This document shows positions 57,326 through 64,000 of a stretch of 64,000 nucleotides of DNA, piece after piece. The DNA is taken from positions 62,001 through 126,000 of the forward strand of contig JAACJM010000090.1 of the NCBI GenBank assembly GCA_013368315.1, given 5' to 3'. The stretch is from Tetrapyrgos nigripes. Its lineage: Eukaryota; Basidiomycota; Agaricomycetes; Agaricales; Campanellaceae. Numbering within the stretch: position 1 is the stretch's first letter; each line of letters opens with the position of its first letter. Below the pieces are notes generated by a model. It saw only the letters and a program-made list of their open reading frames with translations. It had not been told where the DNA came from and did not search any database. Position numbers and translations under genes: made by a program.

Positions 57326-58560
57326 AAAGGTTGATCACTTTTGAGTCACTAGTGAAAGAATATAGTCACTGAAATTTATGTGTAGCTGTTGTGTTGACAA
57401 CATAAACAAGTTTTGAGATTTAGTAAAGCCTATTTGGTGTGGTGGTTATAGATGTCTGCAGATTTAGATTTCTATTAAAATTTTGAGGCAGTACCTTGCA
57501 TGTGGAAATGTAGATCACATGTGTCAAGAACAGGTTCAGATAGGGACTGGATGCCTCTCAGGCCACCACACAGGAGCCAAAGACAAAGTAACAAGGCAAA
57601 TAGATGGAATAGGGCCAGAGTCTACATAGTACTGAGGACAAAGCTGAGCAGTATGGATCAAAGGGATAGAAGTGGACAGACTGGAGACCTATCTACGAAG
57701 CCCTATAGTAAATATATGAAAGTACGAAGCTAGATCAGCAGGTACTAAGGGAAGCTATCATAGGATGATGATCAGGTGTCTAAGTGATGTCAATATGTGC
57801 CATAGAAGCAGTTATGATCTGTCAGTCAGATAAATGATGTATCAAAGAAGATAGAAGTCATAGGTACCAGGAGATGAGATCTAGAACAAAGGAAGTAGAA
57901 GGAATATAGGACAGGGTCTGGAAGCGAAGACAGGAAGGGATTCATGACAACATGACTTTTAGCCTTAATATGGTGATACTTTCCCAGTCTACAACAATCC
58001 AGATTAGGTGGGGTGGCATCAAAAAATAATGATTACTATAAATAGTAATTGTAATGTAAGTCATATGAGTGGAGCCCAGCATGGGTGGTGGAGCTGTGTG
58101 AGTCATAATGACTATGGCCACCAGTTCCAGAAAGGTACTGCTAGTCAAGAGAATGAAGTGAAGGGAACATTAGATAATATTCTACATTTCTTAGATACCC
58201 TAATTAGAAGGTACCTACTTAATCTAGTAGTACTGATGAACATGGACTGGTGGTTATTGGAATCAATAGTGTTGAATTAAATTTGTTGGTTTTTGTGTTA
58301 CCTCTTGTGTGTGTCTTCAGACTTGTGAACATTGGTCATAAGGCATTTGAGCCTACAAATTGTGATGAAACTGTTGGTTATACTTTTGTAACAAAACCCC
58401 AAAAGTCCTTGTAGTACAAGTGAACTGTTGAGTATTCTGACTACTCAGAACACTTGCACTTTACAAATTGTATAAAAAGTCTTTAAGTTTGTGTTTGTTG
58501 TACACTTACGCAAAAGACACCTATTACCATTGTGAAGTTGACCCTGAAAAGATAGAAGTC

Positions 58561-58669
58561 TCTGGTAATACTTCAGTAAGTCAAGTGGACTTACATATTG
58601 AGTGTACTAGTGGAAGTCTTATGTAATTCCTCTGTATATCCAAGGAATTACAAGTGTTTGCATCCAGTG
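58561..58669 (-). repeat. Foldback MITE, copy 3, one arm only
   Basis: It begins TCTGGTAATACTTCAGTAAG and ends TGTTTGCATCCAGTG. It matches the right arm of the two complete copies at 50.5 and 53.5 kb; the left arm is missing. Confidence 0.8.
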
Positions 58670-60984
58670 TATGATAATTGTGGCTACCAAAGGGACATCA
58701 TAAGTTCAGCTGTCATTGTCATCACTGAGTCTTAGTCAAGCCATATCTTTGTGGATCTTCAGCTGCTCCTGAATGTCCTCCTTATCAGAACTCTCCTCAT
58801 ATCTTACACACTTCGAAAGGTTGTGCAGTTCATTGGGTGTGTCTTTTCTCAAAGAAAATGCATGGTTCTGCACAACAGATGCAGCCTAAAGAAACAAAGG
58901 TATAAGTATTGTTCAAATAGGTATGAGAAGTTAGTATGAACAGTAGAAATGGAATCATCCAACAATGCAACAGACTTCAAGATCATAATCATCTTGTAGG
59001 AAGTGTCCTGCTGTCAAACAACCATTGTTGTAAACTGTATCTTGACAATGTCACCAATTGAGATATCAGCAGGAAAAATGTTGGTGTACCTGTAGGACAT
59101 GCTGAGAATAATGTGGAATCAAAGAACAAAAGGCAAATGTACTGCCACTTTGAATTTGGATACAACTTCAAAGCCTTCATATAAAAGACCAAATTATCCT
59201 GGTGACAAGTGACTGAAGGACACTGTCTGGATCATCACCATTCTGGAATGGTATAGATTGCTTTGTGGATGCTGTGGAACCCACTGTAAAGTAACTGCAG
59301 TTTGCCATGATGAAGAGTTGTCTGCAGTCCAGGGATTGAGTGTGTGACCATTCAGAGTGTGCTGGAACTTGGAGAAAATTTGATAGAGCTGGTTCATGGA
59401 AGCAGACATATAAGGAAGACCCAGGCCAATTCTAATGAGCTGGTGGCTAGCATACACTCTACTATCAAACAAATATCAGCAAAGAACAGCTAGCAAAGAA
59501 CCAATGTGGAATTGCACACCTACTCACTGTCATGGGAGGCAGTTCACATTCATATATGACACCTTGTAGGTGAAATATCATCTCTTCAAATGGAGAATTA
59601 GGGTACTCATAGTCCTTAAGGTTTGTAACCTGATAAGAGTGAGGATTGGAGTAAGGTCATATCTGAAGGTCAGTTTTCTTTCAAGAAATACACATGAGGA
59701 AGATAGCACTGATGGAGAAATAGAGAACATATGCTATCAACTGTTTGAGGTGCAGTCAATTTTGTTCTGCCTGAATGGTATTGAGACTTACTTGCACCTT
59801 GAAATTTGTAGTACTGGTCCATGCACAAAGTAGGATGAAGGAAACTGAGTTGAGAGGATGTGAAGGTGACTGTGTCGGGATAGAGAGATTTGAATTGGGA
59901 AGATCTAAATAAAAGATACATAGGGCATTCATTTTAGAGGATTCACACTGAAGATGGTAGAAATATGTGTGTGTGCAGCGTCACCAGTATCATAGTGTGC
60001 AACTGAAAAAATAAAAACTTGTACGATCATTGATATGAACTGGATTTGTCTTGGAAAGCATGTACATTCAGCAAGAAAGGAAAGAAGGATGTCACTTTGT
60101 GAACATTCCACACTGCAGTTCATTTTGTGTAGCTGAGCATTGTTATTCAAAACCTCATAAGGAAGGAAAACACTGACATCAGAATGGATAGTCAGAAGTC
60201 ATGGTATATGGATACATGGAATGGGAAGAGATGTGAGCATAAAATAAATTCAACACCGACATGATACATAGGTACCGTTGGACTGAAAAGGAGGGCATGT
60301 GTAGGATGCAATGATATAACAAAGAAGGCCCACTGGGGTGGCATTGACTTGAAAACACCTGTAGACATGGAACACTGAAAAGAAAAATGCACCAAATTTT
60401 CCTTCCTGCTCCATGCAAAAAACAACCTGCCATCCTCGGTGCAACAGCTACTAGTACATTGTGGATACCCATCAGTACAAAGATCTCTCATGCATTTGCT
60501 CCTTGTAACCATGGATGGCATGTGTAGTCTACCTGCTGCACTGTTATATTGTCAGGACCAGATGACTAAGGGTAGCAATGGGGATGAGAAGTGAGATTGG
60601 TGTGTCGAGGTGGGAGGTGGAGGTGCAGTGTACCTGCTGAGCCATAAGATAGAGGCACTCTGGAACTCGGCAAGCCAATGATGAGCAGCGGTACTCTCTC
60701 CCACCACCAACACTTTTGGGCCTTTTGATCAATAGGATACATGAATAGAGACATGTACTTCAGTTCATATTGACCAGAATCAAAATATCTTACTTCAAAC
60801 TCAAGTTTTAGCAAAAAAACTTCTGACTTTTTCAGTGACCTCAAAGTGTTTTTTTGGCAGTTGGCAACATTTTGGAGATTTTAACTGTTGAGATTTGGCA
60901 TGTGGCTATACACTTATGTAATCTCTGAAATCAATATCATTTTCCAAAAATGGTAAACTAAAGAAAGTCTATCTTTTCTCAACC
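58670..60984. other. AT-rich DNA, no gene called
   Basis: Minus-strand frames at 60844-60566 (beginning MRSLKKSEVFLLKLEFEVRY) and 60521-60192 look slightly protein-like but carry no domain I know and no consistent splice sites joining them. They may be exons of a decayed gene. The rest shows no repeat of note. Confidence 0.3.
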
Positions 60985-61481
60985 ATGCCTCATCTGACAC
61001 GTTCTACTGTTGCTAAAGGCTCTAATCTTGGAAAAGCTTGTCAGAAGATACCAAAGGTTACTGTGGAAGATATTCCCAATGAAGAGGAACCCCCATCACC
61101 ATCTCAAACCCAGTCCACTGCCCATCTGAGTCTACAGGAACCATTTGCGCAAGCATCGGTGCTTTTTGTGGCACAGCGAATGGTGAAGAAGACAAAGAAG
61201 ACAACTCACAAGTTTCTGAAATTCACGAACTTACAACCTTGGAAACCTTTGCATCAATTCTTCAAAATGCATATGATCTCGTGTTGAAACATGAATGAGA
61301 GCTCAAGAAGAAGAGGGTCTGTGTTGTGACAGTATTATTTCAGGGTATTTTCGTTCATTTTCTGTTTCTTTTCTTCATCAGTCACTGCCTTTTGATCATC
61401 GTTTTGTTCATCCTTTGCCCTATCTTTTGTTCATCTTTCCTTGATCATCTATGCACAGCTACTATCCCCTGTTTCATCATT

Positions 61482-61577
61482 TGTTCATCTTTTTATGATA
61501 CATCTCTTACAGGGACACTACACAGAGCTTGTTCATCTTTTGTTCATCTTTTTATGATACATCTCTTACAGGGACAA
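61482..61577 (+). repeat. Short direct duplication, 59-bp period
   Basis: TGTTCATCTTTTTATGATAC and the following TCTCTTACAGGGACA occur at 61482 and at 61541. It lies in a non-coding stretch inside the broken DDE gene. Confidence 0.8.
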
Positions 61578-62479
61578 CAGGCTGTACTTTGATTGTTCTG
61601 GACAGTTCTCTGATTCCTTTCTTCGCTTTACTCAGCTTTTATCTTTATTTCTGTTCTGTGTATATAAGTTTAGAGTAGTAGCTCCCTAGTCCCCATCTTG
61701 ACCTCTTTGTCTTTGGACTAGGTGAGCATCTCATATATTTCTTGTTTTCACTCAATATTAACTTTGTCTTGGGACTAGTACTAGTCTCTCATCGTTATCT
61801 GTCTACTGTTGTTCTGTCTACGCCTACTGTTTAGAGCCAAGTGTGTGCTCTTTACCACAGTCTGGCCAAGGAAATACAATGGGCATTCATTGAGAATGAA
61901 GCAAAGGAATTTAAAGAAAGGGGGTTTTGTCAGTTCTTGATTTTTCAGGAAAGGCTCTGGCTCCAACACACCTGCACCCTCCAAGAACGAACCACAGGCT
62001 TGTCCTGCTCCCTCTGAAAAGACCAGCATTGACCTGACAGCGGCCTCAGACTCTGAAACCTCCAGTGTCAGTGAAGAAGATTTCACACTTCAAGAAGATG
62101 TACCAACCTTGATGGAGCCAGACACACATGATCCCAAGCCACCATTGATAATTGGAGAGCAGAGAAGAGACCTTGAAGTTGAAGAGGACGAGGAGTCTCA
62201 TAGGAAGAGAGTGGTGGAAGAGATGTTGGATGATTTGAGACAAGGCTGCACCCCTCAGGATGACACTGGGGTAAGGAGCCACTGCTTCGCATGGCAGCAA
62301 GAATCACTTTCATATAATACATTATATCTTCCATGTAGAGCCTAGGTAAGAGAAAACACATAGTATTGAGTAAACCTGTACGTCAGCTCTTCTACTGGGC
62401 ACTGATGATAAGTCAGGAGGAGTGTGAGGAATGGATGCAACGGTTGCAGACCAAGAGAGGTACTTGACGCAGTGATGAT

Positions 62480-62735
62480 GTATCGACGTCAAACGGTCTT
62501 TGGACCCAGTCCAGACCGAGTCTAGACATTTCGGTTGTCAGGAAGGATAGAGACCGGCCCTAAAGGCCTTGCGTTACTCCGAGGATGCTGTGAATGACGT
62601 CATGGGTCTTGACGATTCCAGATGAGTGCTTGACAAGCACCAACGAACAGGGGTGGGAATTGGAACCCATGGAAAAGATCTGGGAGGTCGCTACGACATA
62701 AATTAACTCAGCCTAAAGGCCTCGTAACTGAAGAA
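62480..62735 (-). repeat. tRNA-like boxed repeat, copy H, inserted in the DDE gene
   Basis: Reverse complement of the same family. On the minus strand it starts TTACGAGGCCTTTAGGCTGA (A box about 62722-62712), then ATGGGTTCCAATTCCC (B-box-like, about 62670), GACGTCATTCACAGCATCCT and the palindromic GTCTAGACTCGGTCTGGAC, ending near 62480. DDE coding sequence lies on both sides (SQEEC.EWMQRL before; KLNVTDFLHYNELWPKL after). I saw no clear target duplication. Confidence 0.65.
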
Positions 62736-64000
62736 ACTCTAATTGACCGAAACCTAAACAAGCTCAATGTCACAGATTTCCTGCACTACAACGAGCTCTG
62801 GCCAAACTCACCTTGAAAGCAAAGGACAAGAAACTTGATGCTGTGCTCTGAGGTCATGTCAATGCAATGGTTGGAACCTTGAACCTATATCTTGACCCTT
62901 GGCTATCCTATACATGGTGGGAGGCTTCACAAGGACACAGGGTTTATCATGCACAAAAGATTTGCCAACGGATCCACAGATTTCTCAATGAAGGAAAACT
63001 CCCTCTCCACAGCTACAAAGGCACCAAGTCTTCTGTTCTTGAAGATGAGGATATTTCTCTCGAAATCCAGTTCTGACTGGGAGAACAAGCAAAGGACCAC
63101 TACATTACTTCAAGGGATGTCATTCAGGTGGTCGGTAGTCCAGAAATCCAGGACCATTTGATGAAAGCTGGCATTGAGAAGACTGCAAGAAATTGGTTAA
63201 AGAAGTTTAGATGGAGGTATTCAAAGAGGCGAAATGGGATGTATATTGATGGCCATGAACGAGAGGATGTTGTTGGCTACAGGAAGGCATTCATAGACCA
63301 CTGGCAGATACAATATGTGCCAAGGATGTGGGAGTAGGGAAATGATGATGATGAAAGTTTTCAAGGAAAGGTGCCGAAAGGCTATGTTCTTCCCATGCAT
63401 ATCCAAGGCAGACCCTTTCAACTCATCCTTGTCACTCATGATGAATCTATGTTCTATGCCTGTTGGATCCATGAAAGTGAAAAAATGAAGCCAGTTAAGA
63501 AAGGTGAGGGAGTGTCAATAATGGTTTCAGATTTTTTGACACTGGTTGGGATGGCACTGAGTGCATCATCAATCTTTTGATTCTATTTCTTTTATCTCAC
63601 TCAGCAACTCAGAGAGGCTTGTATATTCTTCAAAGCTGGTTTGATAGTGATGACTTGCTTGCACAGGTCAACCATGCAATTGACCTTTTCAAAGACTGGA
63701 CCAATGGCTTTGCTCAAGGTTTATTTCTCTTTGACAATGCTCCTAGCCATCAGAAATGAGCAGCTGATGCTCTTTCTATCCACAAGATGCCCAAAAAAAT
63801 CACACCCAACTGGACTCCTCACAAAGACAGCTGGTTCAAAAATGCAGATGGAGAAGTACAGCACCAAGACCTGTACTTTGAACGTGATCATCCTCAATTT
63901 CCAGGTCATTTCAAAGGGATGGAAGTCATTTTGAAGGAACAAGGATTGCACCCAGCTGGTGGCCTCAACTTTCAATTTTTGTCTGATGCTTTTTTACAGC

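Larger units (their letters stand above)
60985..64000 (+). pseudogene. DDE-superfamily transposase-like gene, degraded, runs off the window
   Basis: An N-terminal disordered part starts MPHLTRSTVAKGSNLGKACQ. An acidic region follows (LTAASDSETSSVSEEDFTLQ). Then come helical segments (TARNWLKKFRWRYSKRRNGM), YIDGHEREDVVGYRKAF, LILVTHDESMFYACW with the first catalytic Asp, KGEGVSIMVSDFLT, WFDSDDLLAQVNHAIDLFKD and GLFLFDNAPSHQK with the second Asp. This is the DDE endonuclease family widespread in basidiomycetes. Lesions are stops after LEIQF (about 63075) and MWE (about 63336), a frame change at SDFLT (about 63535), TGA after SHQK (63757-63759), a frame change near 61215, and an inserted repeat at 62.48-62.74 kb. 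The third acidic residue would lie beyond the window. Confidence 0.75.

Noticed and set aside
51800..58300. LTR retrotransposon (copia/gypsy) in the AT-rich right part
   Set aside because: No reverse transcriptase, protease or integrase motif and no paired LTR ends were found in any frame read.
60192..60844. Minus-strand multi-exon gene
   Set aside because: Pieces look mildly protein-like but no consistent donor/acceptor pairs join them and no domain is recognised.

Overview
The window reads as nuclear DNA of a basidiomycete fungus, most likely an Agaricomycete. The reasons are many 45-65 bp GT-AG introns, two KDZ-superfamily transposases (one with a CxC1-type and one with a CxC2-type cysteine cluster), a TET/JBP-type dioxygenase, a DUF6589-like fragment, and several gene families I know only from expanded sets in mushroom-forming fungi. 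Ordinary host genes are few. They are a tandem pair of GDSL/PC-esterase-like membrane protein genes (8.2-12.9 kb, one copy broken) and a small secreted SC15-like protein gene (46.2-47.0 kb). Almost everything else is transposon-derived.

The main result is a 25,280-bp element at 14598-39877. It has inverted termini of 396 and 414 bp, about 96% identical by eye, and is flanked by a perfect 8-bp direct repeat, CATACTAC (14590-14597 and 39878-39885). Inside, left to right, are a CxC1-type KDZ transposase (+), a basic coiled gene (-), a TET/JBP 2-oxoglutarate/Fe(II) dioxygenase (-) with an 18-bp coding minisatellite, a first ATGCA-rich tandem array, a CxC2-type KDZ transposase (-), a coiled gene with an RNase H1 N-terminal-like domain (+), an 806-codon gene of unknown function (+), a second ATGCA-rich array, a second gene with a possible RNase H1 N-terminal-like fold (+), and an HMG-like gene (+). 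KDZ transposons and TET/JBP genes are known to be associated in fungi. A single cargo-bearing unit with both ends and its target duplication visible is what looks new. Nearly every cargo gene has in-frame stops, and most of those stops fit C-to-T or G-to-A changes, so this copy is probably decaying.

Left of the giant element lie a 2.57-kb element with long TIRs flanked by TTAA, which holds a RecQ-helicase fragment and a DUF6589-like fragment; a 1-kb inverted-repeat cluster; and a 2.35-kb non-autonomous element with a near-perfect 8-bp duplication. A roughly 0.3-0.7 kb repeat with tRNA-like A and B boxes recurs on both sides of the giant element and again at 62.5 kb.

From 48 to 64 kb the sequence is more AT-rich and repeat-dominated. 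It holds three copies of a 279-bp foldback MITE, a gene with a cysteine cluster, a KDZ-like C-terminal fragment, degraded gene pieces, and at the right edge a broken DDE-superfamily transposase gene interrupted by one copy of the tRNA-like repeat. No CRISPR, rRNA or canonical tRNA gene was seen.
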